Positions 25,482-33,607 of a DNA stretch of 64,000 nt are shown here, piece after piece (position 1 is the first letter of the stretch; the number at the start of each line of letters is the position of its first letter). The notes beneath the pieces are model-generated. The model worked only from the letters and a program-made list of their open reading frames with translations, was not told the DNA's origin and searched no databases. Source of the stretch: Oceanisphaera arctica (GTDB lineage Bacteria; Pseudomonadota; Gammaproteobacteria; Enterobacterales; Aeromonadaceae). The translations under genes were made by a program, and so were the position numbers. Location: NCBI RefSeq assembly GCF_002936955.1, contig NZ_MPZM01000002.1:124001-188000 (forward strand), read 5' to 3'.

Positions 25482-27071
25482 CTACGCGGACTGTAACTGC
25501 GGGCTGGTGTTTTCGATCACATGGCGGGCAAAACCACTGCCGGCCTCTTCGTAGATATTGAAGATGTCGTCGGCCCCCATTTCGCGTAGCTGAGCGCCTT
25601 CTTCCGAATAGCAGATAATGGCGGCCACCTTGCCCTTGAAATGGTTGTGGCGGATCTGCTCCAGGGCGTAGAGGTTACCCGCGTGATTCGGCATGGCGAG
25701 AAAGATGTATTCCAGCTGTTCGCTGATGTTGGTCTTGTCCCAGAAGTCCGAATCGGAGGCATCGCCTTCGATGGCGTTGATGCTCAGATCCTGCAGCAGA
25801 GTGATTTTTTTCTTGTCGCTGTCGATGCCCAGCAACTGACCCGGATAGCTGCTTTCCAGCTCCATGTAGGCGCCCTGGCCGATGCGGCCCATGCCGATAA
25901 TCAAGACCCTGGCATCGCCCAGCTGAATGGGCATATCGTCCGGGTGCAGATGCGAAGACTCGCGGGGCTGGAAGCGGTTCATCAGCCGGCGATAGATGTT
26001 TTCATTTTCGGCGTTCAATGGCGCCGAGATCATGAAAGAAATTGCCAGCGCGATGGAGGCGACAATGACCCAGTCGTTGCTGAGCAGCCCCTGTTTGGCG
26101 GCCAATGCGGCCACGATAAGGCCGAACTCCGAATAGTTGCTCAGGCTGAAGGTGGCCAGCAGCGAGGTACGAATACGCAGGCCGTAACGGTTGTACATCA
26201 GGTAATAAATCAGGCTTTTCAGTGGTAGTACCAGCAACAGTATGGCTGCAATCCACAGGGCGTCCATGGTGGGCATACCGTTCAGGCCTATGCTCAGGAA
26301 AAACGCCACCAGAAACAGTTCTTTCATGTTGAACAGGGACTTGGCCAGCGAAGAGGCACTGTAGTGGGAAGCCAGCATCATGCCGATGACAAGCGCCCCC
26401 AGGTCGCCCTTGAGCCCGACCAGCTCGAAGCCGCCCACGCCCACCACCAACGCCAGAAACACCGCAAACAGGGTTTGCAGCTCGCCGTGACCGCTTCGCT
26501 CCAGCACCTTGAAAAACAGCGGGCGCAGCAGCGGCAGCAGCGCCAGCAGGCCCAATGCCCAGGGGCTGGGGACCTTGCCGCTGGAAATGGTTAAATACGC
26601 CACCGCGAACAAGTCCTGCATGACCAGCACACCGATGGCGATGCGACCATAGAAGGTGTTCATGTCACTGCGCTCTTCCAGCACCTTGACCGCAAAGACG
26701 GTGCTGGAAAAGCTGAGCGCAAAGCCCATCAGCATGGCCTGACGCCATTCCAGCTCCAGCGCCAGGCTGAAGCCGATGGCTTTCACTGCCAGCAGTACCC
26801 CGGTAAACAGCAGGGTCGAGAACAGGATATGACCGGTTGCCGTGCCCCATACTTCTTTCTTGAGCAGGGTCTTGATGTCCAGCTTGAGCCCGATGCTGAA
26901 CAACAGCAGGGTCACCCCCAGGTTGGCGAGGGTGTCGAGGGTGGCATTACTTTCATAGCCCATGGCGTTGAGTACGAAGCCCGCAGCCAGAAAACCAATC
27001 AGGGGCGGAAGGTTAATCAGATAAACGGCCAGGCCGCAGCCAAAGGCAATAGCGATAAAAATAGGATCCAT
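25482..27071 (-). CDS. Kef-type monovalent cation:proton antiporter (CPA2) with RCK domain
   Basis: The 529-residue inner-membrane protein has an N-terminal CPA2 domain of about 12 helices (residues 1-380, for example LPPLIGFLAAGFVLNAMGY and LLFSIGLKLDIKTLLKKEVWG) and a cytosolic TrkA-N/RCK domain at about 400-510, with the dinucleotide-binding motif LIIGMGRIGQGAYMELE. It lacks the C-terminal TrkA-C part of KefC/KefB. It probably exchanges K+ or Na+ for protons under control of a bound nucleotide. It is transcribed 20 bp downstream of nagD and likely co-transcribed with it. The exact ion and regulator are unknown. Confidence 0.92.
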   Translation of the reverse strand: MDPIFIAIAFGCGLAVYLINLPPLIGFLAAGFVLNAMGYESNATLDTLANLGVTLLLFSIGLKLDIKTLLKKEVWGTATGHILFSTLLFTGVLLAVKAIGFSLALELEWRQAMLMGFALSFSSTVFAVKVLEERSDMNTFYGRIAIGVLVMQDLFAVAYLTISSGKVPSPWALGLLALLPLLRPLFFKVLERSGHGELQTLFAVFLALVVGVGGFELVGLKGDLGALVIGMMLASHYSASSLAKSLFNMKELFLVAFFLSIGLNGMPTMDALWIAAILLLVLPLKSLIYYLMYNRYGLRIRTSLLATFSLSNYSEFGLIVAALAAKQGLLSNDWVIVASIALAISFMISAPLNAENENIYRRLMNRFQPRESSHLHPDDMPIQLGDARVLIIGMGRIGQGAYMELESSYPGQLLGIDSDKKKITLLQDLSINAIEGDASDSDFWDKTNISEQLEYIFLAMPNHAGNLYALEQIRHNHFKGKVAAIICYSEEGAQLREMGADDIFNIYEEAGSGFARHVIENTSPQLQSA

Positions 27072-27091
27072 TAGTGCTTCTTATTACTGAG

Positions 27092-27844
27092 TCAGAACAG
27101 GTCGATATCGGCGACGGATGAATAAACATGCTGCGGACGGAATGGCATCTTGTCAATGTCCGCGACCTGGCTGACGCCGGTCAGCACCAGTATGGTTTCG
27201 AGCCCCGCCTGAAAACCCGCCAGAATGTCCGTTTTCAGGTTGTCACCCACAATCAGGGTGTTTTCGGAGTGGGCGTCCATGTGATTGAGCGCGGCCCGTA
27301 CTATCCAGGCGCTGGGCTTGCCAACGTAAAACGGCTTCTTGCCGGTCATGCGTTCTATGGGGGCACAGAGTGCGCCACAGGCCGGGTGCATGTTCGGGCC
27401 GTGGGTATCCGGGTTGGTGGCGATAAAGCTGGCACCGCCGGCCACAAAGCGGGCCGCCATCTGGATCATGCTCCAGTTGTAGTTGCGGGTTTCTCCCACC
27501 ACCACAAAGTCCGGGTCTATGTCGGTAATGGTAAAGCCGGCCTTGTACAGCTCGTGGATTAGCGCCCCTTCACCGATAACATAGGCTTTTTCGCCGTTCT
27601 GGCGTTTCAGAAAATCGGCGGTGGCCATGGCCGAGGTATAGAAGCTGCTTTCCGGTACTTCGATGCCGGCAGAATAAAAACGGTTTTGCAGATCCCTGGG
27701 CGTCTGGGCCGGGTAATTGGTGAGAAACAGCAGGTTGATGTCTTGTTCCAGCACCCGGCGTACAAAGGCGTCGGCGCCGGGGATCAAATCGTTGTTATGC
27801 AGGATGACGCCGTCGATATCACAAATCAGATTTTTCTTATGCAC
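27092..27844 (-). CDS. nagD: HAD-family nucleotide phosphatase NagD
   Basis: The protein dephosphorylates nucleoside monophosphates (UMP, GMP). It has 250 residues, the same as E. coli NagD, and is collinear with it: nucleophile motif CDIDGVILHN (Asp9, Asp11), the cap domain TNYPAQTPRDLQNRF, FYTSAMATADFLKRQ, VGETRNYNW, the lysine region YVGKPSAWIVRAALN and the C-terminal GDNLKTDILAGFQAGLET. In E. coli the gene ends the nag operon; here no nag genes are near, so it is separated from amino-sugar catabolism. The start ATG at 27844 has no clear ribosome site but matches the family. Confidence 0.97.
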   Translation of the reverse strand: MHKKNLICDIDGVILHNNDLIPGADAFVRRVLEQDINLLFLTNYPAQTPRDLQNRFYSAGIEVPESSFYTSAMATADFLKRQNGEKAYVIGEGALIHELYKAGFTITDIDPDFVVVGETRNYNWSMIQMAARFVAGGASFIATNPDTHGPNMHPACGALCAPIERMTGKKPFYVGKPSAWIVRAALNHMDAHSENTLIVGDNLKTDILAGFQAGLETILVLTGVSQVADIDKMPFRPQHVYSSVADIDLF

Positions 27845-27873
27845 TCATGCTCTCCTTGAGACCTGTATCGAGC

Positions 27874-27903
27874 AGGTCCTTGTCTAGTAGGTCCGTGTCT
27901 AGT
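27874..27903. repeat. Tandem 15-bp direct repeat
   Basis: Two adjacent copies, AGGTCCTTGTCTAGT and AGGTCCGTGTCTAGT, differ at one base. They lie just upstream of nagD, where an operator or a replication-slippage remnant are both possible. Confidence 0.65.
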
Positions 27904-27980
27904 TGGTTAGACCAAGCTCCGGCTTTATTCCTACTGTCATCGCAGCTTATGACAAATTGATGACCAGCGTCACCGTTTTA

Positions 27981-28655
27981 TTACTTTTCCACGCAGTCGA
28001 CCAAGGGGCCGAGCTGGTTAATGCGATAGCCAATGGTTGTGGCGCGTCGCTGCACGTAGGCCGATGGCCGCCCTGCGTTGAACTGCCGGGGATTGGGCAG
28101 CACCGCTGCCAGCAATGCGGCCTGATGACGGCTGAGATTGGCGGCAGAGGTATTGAAATAGGCCCGGGCCGCCGCTTCGGCGCCATAGATGCCGGGGCCG
28201 AATTCGGCGATGTTCAGATACAGGGTCATGATGCGGTCTTTCGGCAATATCAGCTCCAGCATGGGGGTATAAATGGCCTCCAGTGCCTTGCGGGTGAGGC
28301 TGCGCCCCGGCCACAGATAGAGATTTTTGGCGGTTTGCATGGTGATGGTGCTGCCGCCGCGCAGCCGACCCTCGTCCTGAAACTCGTTGAAGACATCATT
28401 GAAGGCGTCCCAGTCAAAGCCCCGGTGGCGACAGAACTTGTTGTCTTCGGACGCGATGACCGCCATCTTCAGGTGACTGGAAAGTCGGGATGAAGGTTGC
28501 CAGTCCTTGGACAGGGATTCGCCTTCAAACAGACGGATCACCATCAGCGGCGTCACCGGCACCGGCACGTAGCGATACAGCAATGTCAGCAGCAGCGGCC
28601 CCAGGATAAGCAGGCTCAGCAACCAGACTACACAGCGTTTCAAGAAAGAGATCAT
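27981..28655 (-). CDS. mtgA: Monofunctional biosynthetic peptidoglycan transglycosylase
   Basis: The enzyme polymerises lipid II glycan strands. The 224-residue product has one N-terminal membrane helix (CVVWLLSLLILGPLLLTLLY) and a GT51 domain with the catalytic glutamate block VIASEDNKFCRHRGFDW, RGGSTITMQTAKNLYLW, and the second glutamate region LNIAEFGPGIYGAEAAAR. There is no transpeptidase domain. The frame is open far upstream, but the extension covers the start of the divergent adenine deaminase gene and is His/Gln-rich; it was discarded in favour of the ATG at 28655. Confidence 0.95.
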   Translation of the reverse strand: MISFLKRCVVWLLSLLILGPLLLTLLYRYVPVPVTPLMVIRLFEGESLSKDWQPSSRLSSHLKMAVIASEDNKFCRHRGFDWDAFNDVFNEFQDEGRLRGGSTITMQTAKNLYLWPGRSLTRKALEAIYTPMLELILPKDRIMTLYLNIAEFGPGIYGAEAAARAYFNTSAANLSRHQAALLAAVLPNPRQFNAGRPSAYVQRRATTIGYRINQLGPLVDCVEK

Positions 28656-28784
28656 CGAGAGGGCATTCCCATGGTGGTGTTTGACCGTCCGGTTGTTGTT
28701 TGGCGGCAGCGGTGACTGAATTTTTGTTATCTTTAATCTAGGGTCTGACTCGAGCCACCGGTTTATAAACAGCGGAGAAACGCC

Positions 28785-29816
28785 ATGTCCACGTTTATCA
28801 GTGAATTGCCCAAGGTGGAACTGCATCTGCATATAGAGGGAACCCTGGAGCCTGAAATGGTGTTTGCCCTGGCCAGGCGCAATGGTATCACCCTCGATTA
28901 CAAGGATGAAAGTGCCCTCAAGGCGGCTTATCAGTTTGAAGACCTGCAATCGTTTCTCGATGTCTACTATCAGGGCATGCAGGTGTTGCTCACCGAGCAG
29001 GATTTTTTCGATCTGACCTGGGCCTATCTGCTCAGGGCTCATGCGGATCGGGTGCGCCATGTGGAGATTTTTTTCGACCCCCAGGCCCATACCGGGCGGG
29101 GCGTGCCCCTGGCGGTGGTGATAAGCGGCATAGTGCGAGCGCTGGAGCAGGCACGCCTGCAGTGGGGGCTGACCAGCCGTTTGATCATGTCGTTTTTGCG
29201 CCATCTGTCTCAGGAGTCAGCCTTCGAGACCCTGCATCATGCCGAACCCTTCCGCCAGCAACTGTCGGGCATCGGCCTCGATTCGGCGGAAAAAGGTAAT
29301 CCGCCCACCAAGTTCACCCAGGTTTATACGGCCGCCCGGGAGCAGGGCTATCGGCTGGTGGCCCATGCCGGAGAAGAAGGGCCGGCCAGCTACATTCGCG
29401 ATGCGCTGGATATTCTGCAGGTGGAACGCATCGACCACGGGGTGGCGGCCATTACCGATACCCCCCTGATGGCACAGCTGGCCCGGGAGCGTATTCCGCT
29501 CACCGTGTGTCCGCTGTCCAACCTCAAGCTCAAGGTCGTCGAGACCATGGCGGAGCATCCCATGCTCCAGCTGCTGCATGCGGGCCTGTGTGTGACGGTC
29601 AACTCCGATGATCCGGCCTACTTCGGTGGCTACATGAATGCCAACTATGAGGCGTTGCAGCAGGGGCTGGGGGCCAGCAACGAAGATCTGCTGCAGCTGG
29701 CGCTGAATGGGGTGGAAGCCTGCTGGCTGTCGCCGGAAGAAAAGGCGCTGCTGACGCGGGAAATCAAGGATTATGGCGAGCAGGCCGGCATCAGCCCGGG
29801 GCACGACAGACACTGA
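28785..29816 (+). CDS. Adenine deaminase (adenosine deaminase-fold, AAH1/PA0148 type)
   Basis: It converts adenine to hypoxanthine for purine salvage. The 343-residue TIM-barrel protein carries the metal ligands of the adenosine-deaminase superfamily: ELHLHIEGTLEP near the N-terminus, LVAHAGEEGPASYI in the middle, ERIDHGV and the terminal VNSDDPAYFGG. The block GLDSAEKGNPPTKF and PFRQQLSG follow the Pseudomonas adenine deaminase rather than adenosine deaminases, which have shorter or different text there. A GGAG site precedes the ATG by 8 bases. It is divergent from mtgA. Confidence 0.9.
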   Translation: MSTFISELPKVELHLHIEGTLEPEMVFALARRNGITLDYKDESALKAAYQFEDLQSFLDVYYQGMQVLLTEQDFFDLTWAYLLRAHADRVRHVEIFFDPQAHTGRGVPLAVVISGIVRALEQARLQWGLTSRLIMSFLRHLSQESAFETLHHAEPFRQQLSGIGLDSAEKGNPPTKFTQVYTAAREQGYRLVAHAGEEGPASYIRDALDILQVERIDHGVAAITDTPLMAQLARERIPLTVCPLSNLKLKVVETMAEHPMLQLLHAGLCVTVNSDDPAYFGGYMNANYEALQQGLGASNEDLLQLALNGVEACWLSPEEKALLTREIKDYGEQAGISPGHDRH

Positions 29817-29852
29817 GAGAGGGTATCTACAAAAACCGCAAGCCTGTCCGTC

Positions 29853-29923
29853 TCGTAGGGTCCAATTTATTGGACCGTCAGGCCGGCGGTAACGGCGTTG
29901 GTCGAATAAATTCGACCCTACGA
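29853..29923. repeat. Palindromic TCGTAGGGTC element
   Basis: The outer arms TCGTAGGGTCCAATTTATTG (29853-29872) and CGAATAAATTCGACCCTACGA (29903-29923) are nearly complementary, and each arm is itself a small palindrome (GGTCCAATTTATTGGACC, GGTCGAATAAATTCGACC). Elements of this kind are scattered in many proteobacterial genomes. Confidence 0.8.
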
Positions 29924-29940
29924 CTATCAGAAAACAAGGT

Positions 29941-29983
29941 GCCAAGCGTTTTGTGCCGTCATCCTGACGAACGTCAGGATCTT
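29941..29983. repeat. Short dispersed repeat, second copy
   Basis: This 43-bp sequence matches 25215-25257 at 42 of 43 positions (AACGTC here, AAGGTC there). It stands directly after the palindromic element. Confidence 0.8.
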
Positions 29984-30194
29984 GTACAGTGCAGATGGTA
30001 AGCTCGGCGCCGATCTACTCCCTCCCCTTAGCCTCCGATTTATCAGAATAACGGCAATGTGCAACGTAAGGGGAGGGCTGGGGAGGGGTTACTGCACTGT
30101 TTTTCTTTCCCGCTTCCCGCTTTCCGCTCTCCCTGGTTGGCTTTTACCTCCGCCTTAGGTAGTTTATGGCCTTTGTCTTTTTTAGGGATTCAAT

Positions 30195-30986
30195 ATGACC
30201 TGGTTGATGTATCTGGCACTGGGGGCCTTTGCTGGCACCCTGGCCGGATTGTTTGGGGTGGGTGGCGGCCTCATTATTGTGCCGGTGCTGATTATCAGCT
30301 TTAAACTGCAGGGTATCGGTGGCGATCTGGTGACCCACATGGCGGTGGGTACTTCGCTGGCCACCATCATGTTTACTTCGCTGAGCGCCATTCATACCCA
30401 TCATGGTCGCAGAGCCATCGACTGGCGCCTGGCGGCGCTGTTGTCCGTCGGCATCGTTGTGGGGGCCTGGCTGGGCGGCTATACCGCCGACAAGCTCTCG
30501 GGGCCGCTGTTGCAGCGGCTGATCGGTTTGTTCGCCTGGCTGATGGCGGCACAGATGCTGTTTGGCCTGGCACCCAGGGGTGGCTCTCAGCTGCCCGGCA
30601 AGCCGGTGCAGGTGGCGGTTGGCGGTGTGATTGGCTGGGCCTCGGGTATTTTCGGCATCGGTGGCGGCTCGCTGACGGTGCCGTTTCTCAGCTGGTGTTC
30701 GGTGCCCATGCAGCGAGCGGTGGCGGTATCGTCGGTCTGTGGCTTTCCCATCGCATTGGTGGGGGCGCTCAGCTACGTGGTGCACGGCATGGCGCACGAG
30801 GGGCTGCCGGACGAAGCCTGGGGTTATGTTTATCTGCCGGCAATGATCGGCATCAGCCTGGCCAGCATGCCTTTCGCCCGTTTCGGCGCCATTCTGGCGC
30901 ACAAACTCTCGGCCCCGGTACTGAAACGCGCCTTTTCGGTATTTTTGCTGCTGGTTGGCGCCAAGTTCCTGTTTTTTCCGGGGTAA
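30195..30986 (+). CDS. TauE/SafE-family sulfite/sulfonate exporter-like membrane protein
   Basis: The 263-residue inner-membrane protein has about eight hydrophobic segments in two homologous halves. Each half starts with the family glycine-rich motif: FAGTLAGLFGVGGGLIIVPVL in the first and WASGIFGIGGGSLTVPFLSW in the second. The family exports small anions such as sulfite, sulfoacetate or related organosulfur compounds, but several members have other substrates. It stands alone between repeat-rich gaps, so context does not help. Confidence 0.88.
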   Translation: MTWLMYLALGAFAGTLAGLFGVGGGLIIVPVLIISFKLQGIGGDLVTHMAVGTSLATIMFTSLSAIHTHHGRRAIDWRLAALLSVGIVVGAWLGGYTADKLSGPLLQRLIGLFAWLMAAQMLFGLAPRGGSQLPGKPVQVAVGGVIGWASGIFGIGGGSLTVPFLSWCSVPMQRAVAVSSVCGFPIALVGALSYVVHGMAHEGLPDEAWGYVYLPAMIGISLASMPFARFGAILAHKLSAPVLKRAFSVFLLLVGAKFLFFPG

Positions 30987-31013
30987 AACCAGTGAGGGGT
31001 GATAAACGGCCTC

Positions 31014-31108
31014 TGTAGGCGCTGCTTTAGCTGCGCAAACCAACAAACGGCGCCATATCTGCAGCATCGGCGCCGTCTGTCCCGGCAGCTGAAGCGCCGG
31101 CTACAAAA
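31014..31108. repeat. REP/BIME-like composite, copy B (inverted)
   Basis: This is the reverse complement of the composite at 25351-25447 (arms TGTAGGCGCTGCTTTAGC and CAGCTGAAGCGCCGGCTACA around a core with CTGCAGCATCGGCG). It is followed by the fragment GCCAAGCGTTTTATGCC and another half-arm at 31132-31154. The three pieces form a patchwork. Confidence 0.85.
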
Positions 31109-31232
31109 TACGGTGCCAAGCGTTTTATGCCGGCCAGCTAAAGCGGCCTCTACAAAAGACGAGGTTTTGTCTTTAGCCAGGCGCTTGGCGCTGTGCCGGT
31201 TTTTCTTACGGCTTAAAGCTGACAGCTTACAG

Positions 31233-31340
31233 CTATGTTTTCCGCTGCTCTTTCTCGATCAACCAATCGTCGATGCGGGCCACCAGCCACATGACCAGCA
31301 GGCCGGTGGCGATCGTCAGCAGATATTCCAACCAGCTCAT
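31233..31340 (-). CDS. 35-residue membrane peptide coupled to lpxM
   Basis: The frame encodes MSWLEYLLTIATGLLVMWLV and continues with a charged tail ARIDDWLIEKEQRKT. It has one hydrophobic helix followed by a mixed-charge tail. Its ATG overlaps the lpxM stop codon (ATGA), and a perfect GGGAGG ribosome site stands 10 bases upstream inside lpxM, which is strong evidence that it is translated. It may be a small regulator or stabiliser of the acyltransferase or of a membrane partner; I recognise no family. Confidence 0.72.
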   Translation of the reverse strand: MSWLEYLLTIATGLLVMWLVARIDDWLIEKEQRKT

Positions 31341-32305
31341 TGTTTTCTTACCTCCCGGATTCCCGCCTCGTAACGACCTTCGTCGCTATCGACCTGGGTC
31401 TGAAAATACTTCAAAAACCACATGTATTGCTCGGGCCACTCATTGAGCAGGGCTTCTATTTCTGCGTTCATCGCCCGGGTGTCGGCGGCAATATCGGCGG
31501 TGGGGTAGGGTGCCATGGGGGGGCGAAGGATCAGCTCGTAGCGATGCTGTTCGGCATTGTAGACGCTGAGCACGGGTATTACTTTGGCGCCGGTCAGCTT
31601 CACCAGCTTGGGCAGGGCCGGCAGTGTGGCCTTGAGCTCGGCGAAAAAGGGCACGAAGAGGCTGGCTTCCCGGCCGTGATCCTGATCCGGCAGATAGAAG
31701 AAATGCTTGCCGTTCTTGATGGTCTTGATCACCGCCTTGATGCCGGCGTCGCGCTCGTAGACGATGCCGTTGAAACGTGCGCGCTGACGGTTGATAAACC
31801 AGTCAAACACCTGGTTCTTGGCGCTGTGCATCATGGTGCACATGGGCAGCCCCAGCGATGTCAGGTAAAGACCGCCGGCGTCGATGGCCCAGGTGTGGGG
31901 GATCATGAAGATGATTTTTTCATCGGCGGCGAGGCAGGCGTCCAGATGCTCCTGGCCCTGCACCACGAAGCGCCCCTGCAGATAGTCACGGCTGCGGGCG
32001 GTCCACTCGCCGTAGCCCATAAAGGTCATGAGGCCGGCACGAATGGAATTCAGCAGCATCTGCTCCACCTCATCGGCAGGCAGCTCGGGAAAGCACAGCC
32101 GGATATTGGTACGGGCGATATAGCACTGCTTTTTGGTAAGCCTCACCAGCAAGGGCGCGAAGGCGCCGGCAAAGGCGTCGCGCGCTCGCACCGGCAGCCA
32201 GGCCAGCAGCCACAGCGAGCCGATGGCCAGCCAGGTCAGCCAGTACCTGGGGTGTAGATAATGACGTTTAAATTCTAGGTCATAAACAGGGTCGGACCCG
32301 GACAT
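31337..32305 (-). CDS. lpxM: Lipid A secondary acyltransferase (LpxM/MsbB type)
   Basis: The enzyme adds the last secondary fatty acyl chain to lipid A at the inner membrane. The 322-residue protein has an N-terminal membrane helix (YWLTWLAIGSLWLLAWL), the acyltransferase HX4D motif in PHTWAID, and the LpxM-specific blocks YLPDQDHGREASLF and FFAELKATLPALPKLVKL. The last of these and the QYMWFLKYF end place it with LpxM rather than LpxL. The ATG at 32305 has an AGGAAG site 6 bases upstream; an ATG 10 codons earlier lacks one. It is followed by the coupled small peptide. Confidence 0.93.
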   Translation of the reverse strand: MSGSDPVYDLEFKRHYLHPRYWLTWLAIGSLWLLAWLPVRARDAFAGAFAPLLVRLTKKQCYIARTNIRLCFPELPADEVEQMLLNSIRAGLMTFMGYGEWTARSRDYLQGRFVVQGQEHLDACLAADEKIIFMIPHTWAIDAGGLYLTSLGLPMCTMMHSAKNQVFDWFINRQRARFNGIVYERDAGIKAVIKTIKNGKHFFYLPDQDHGREASLFVPFFAELKATLPALPKLVKLTGAKVIPVLSVYNAEQHRYELILRPPMAPYPTADIAADTRAMNAEIEALLNEWPEQYMWFLKYFQTQVDSDEGRYEAGIREVRKQ

Positions 32306-32359
32306 AACAACTTCCTTTCGATGACAAGGCGGCAAGTGTAAGAAAAAAATCGAGTTAAA

Positions 32360-33133
32360 TCACCTGTTACGCCGGGGGCGGAAGTAATCCCGGTTCTGGT
32401 AAAAGTCGGGATCGTCGTTGGCCGGCCACCAGCCGGGGATGCCCAGCAAGGGCAGCGGCAGCAGCGGGCGAGGCCGGTCGAACAGCGTATCCTGCTCCAG
32501 CCGCTCCGCCAGCCGGGCATCCAGCAGCGGGTAACGTGCGGCGGTGGGCAATGCAAAAAAGGCGGCCTCCATTTCCAGCACCACGCATTTTCCGGTCATG
32601 CCGATAAAGGGCGCCAGCGCCTGCTCATAAAGGGCGTGGCCGAAGATAAAGGGTTGCCAGCTCTGACTCCAGCGGTCGCGTTCGGTGATGAACAGCCGTT
32701 GCCAGTCGTGCTCGCGCAGCCAGTGCTCTGACTCGGCTTTATCCGGTACCGCCAGTATCAGACCACATTCGTCGAAGTGGGTGACCCGGTCGCGCCGGGG
32801 CGTGCGTTTGCCGAGGCCGGTGGCCGCAATATCTTCCATGTGCAGCCGGTTGAGTAGCGCCTTGGTACGGGGAAACAGCGTCCAGATCACGGCACCGAAA
32901 AAGTCATGCCAGTTGGCGGCGCGGGTCGGGACCATGCCCTGAGCCACCGCCTGCTCGTAGTAGCAGTTCAACGCGACAAAACGCTCATCATCGATAAATT
33001 GCACCGGCAAGTCGGCGGCCAGGCGTTGGTTCAGCTCGGCCAGGGTCGGCCACTGCGGCGTGGTGATATCGACCAGGCCGGCGAGCTGTGCCAGCACACC
33101 ATTACGCCCGGTAAAATGGGGATCCCAGTCCAT
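32360..33133 (-). CDS. DUF3025-family protein
   Basis: The 257-residue protein is of unknown function. It contains the DUF3025 hallmarks NWHDFFGAVIWTLFPRTK and LLNRLHMEDI, followed by RDRVTHFDECGLILAV, IFGHALYEQ and a Pro-rich end (LLPLPLLGIPGWWP). No signal peptide or membrane segment is present, so it is cytosolic. The ATG at 33133 is preceded by AGGTAG at a 7-base spacing; an ATG five codons upstream is possible. It is separated from lpxM by 54 bp and probably shares its transcript. Confidence 0.88.
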   Translation of the reverse strand: MDWDPHFTGRNGVLAQLAGLVDITTPQWPTLAELNQRLAADLPVQFIDDERFVALNCYYEQAVAQGMVPTRAANWHDFFGAVIWTLFPRTKALLNRLHMEDIAATGLGKRTPRRDRVTHFDECGLILAVPDKAESEHWLREHDWQRLFITERDRWSQSWQPFIFGHALYEQALAPFIGMTGKCVVLEMEAAFFALPTAARYPLLDARLAERLEQDTLFDRPRPLLPLPLLGIPGWWPANDDPDFYQNRDYFRPRRNR

Positions 33134-33229
33134 TATGACTACCTGCATGGATGAAAACGCGCAAGCATACCCGGAGTAGCGGCCGAGATCACCTAACCCA
33201 TACATCGGGGGCTATTTGGGGCATGACCT

Positions 33230-33335
33230 TGTAGCTGCCACTTCAGTCGGCAGGGCCAGCTCCGCTGGCCGTTAACACCGATTCTGCAGGTACCACGCCG
33301 TTTGTGAATTTGCGCGGCTAAAGCGGCGCCTACAG
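33230..33335. repeat. REP/BIME-like composite, diverged copy
   Basis: Arms TTGTAGCTGCCACTTCAGTC and GCGCGGCTAAAGCGGCGCCTA surround a core containing CACCGATTCTGCAGG. The core and right arm match copy A, while the left arm has drifted. The next copy starts 22 bp further on. Confidence 0.75.
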
Positions 33336-33356
33336 CATGGCCAGACATTGTGCTGG

Positions 33357-33452
33357 TTTTGTAGCCGGCGCTTCAGCTGCCGGGGCAGACGATGCCGATG
33401 CTGCAAATATGGCGTTGTTTGTGGGTTTGCGCCGGCTAAAGCGGCGCCTACA
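33357..33452. repeat. REP/BIME-like composite, copy C
   Basis: This copy is nearly identical to 25351-25447 (same arms; core GATGCCGATGCTGCAAATAT). Together with the preceding diverged copy it fills the 372-bp gap between the DUF3025 gene and metS. Confidence 0.88.
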
Positions 33453-33473
33453 GGCCCAATCCAGACCCCGCAC

Positions 33474-33499
33474 AAAAAAGGCAGCCTCTCGGCTGCCTT
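33474..33499 (-). terminator. Intrinsic terminator after the MetS-like gene
   Basis: Read on the minus strand, a 9-bp stem AAGGCAGCC / GGCTGCCTT with a 4-base loop is followed by six T residues. It closes the NSS transporter operon 6 bp after the small-subunit gene. Confidence 0.88.
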
Positions 33500-33505
33500 G
33501 GTGCG

Positions 33506-33607
33506 TTATTTTGTTTTGGACTTCATCGCCCGGCGAATACACAGGGCGGCACCGCCCCAGGTGATGCCGAGTCCGATCAGCATCATGATGATGGCTCCTG
33601 TGCTCAT
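33506..33607 (-). CDS. MetS-like small subunit of the NSS amino-acid transporter
   Basis: This tiny gene encodes 33 residues, MSTGAIIMMLIGLGITWGGA then ALCIRRAMKSKTK: one membrane helix and a basic tail. The start MSTGAIIMM and the WGG motif match the methionine/alanine importer small-subunit family (MetS; PF16951 type). The ATG overlaps the stop of the NSS transporter (ATGA), and an AAGGAG ribosome site stands 8 bases before it. In Corynebacterium MetS is needed for MetP activity, so the pair here is likely a two-subunit amino-acid importer. Confidence 0.9.
   Translation of the reverse strand: MSTGAIIMMLIGLGITWGGAALCIRRAMKSKTK

Larger units (their letters stand above)
29817..30194. other. 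Repeat-filled gap between adenine deaminase and TauE-like gene
   Basis: The 378-bp gap holds a palindromic element (29853-29923), the short dispersed repeat (29941-29983), and a pyrimidine-rich stretch at about 30,060-30,140. No gene is apparent; the promoter of the exporter gene should lie at its right end. Confidence 0.7.

Noticed and set aside
28656-29204. Long N-terminal extension of the mtgA frame
   Set aside because: It covers the start of the divergent adenine deaminase gene and is His/Gln-rich; MtgA proteins start at the membrane helix.
25186-33452. Possible CRISPR-like repeats
   Set aside because: The repeats are irregularly spaced over 8 kb, occur in both orientations and have conserved rather than unique interiors; they are REP-like elements.
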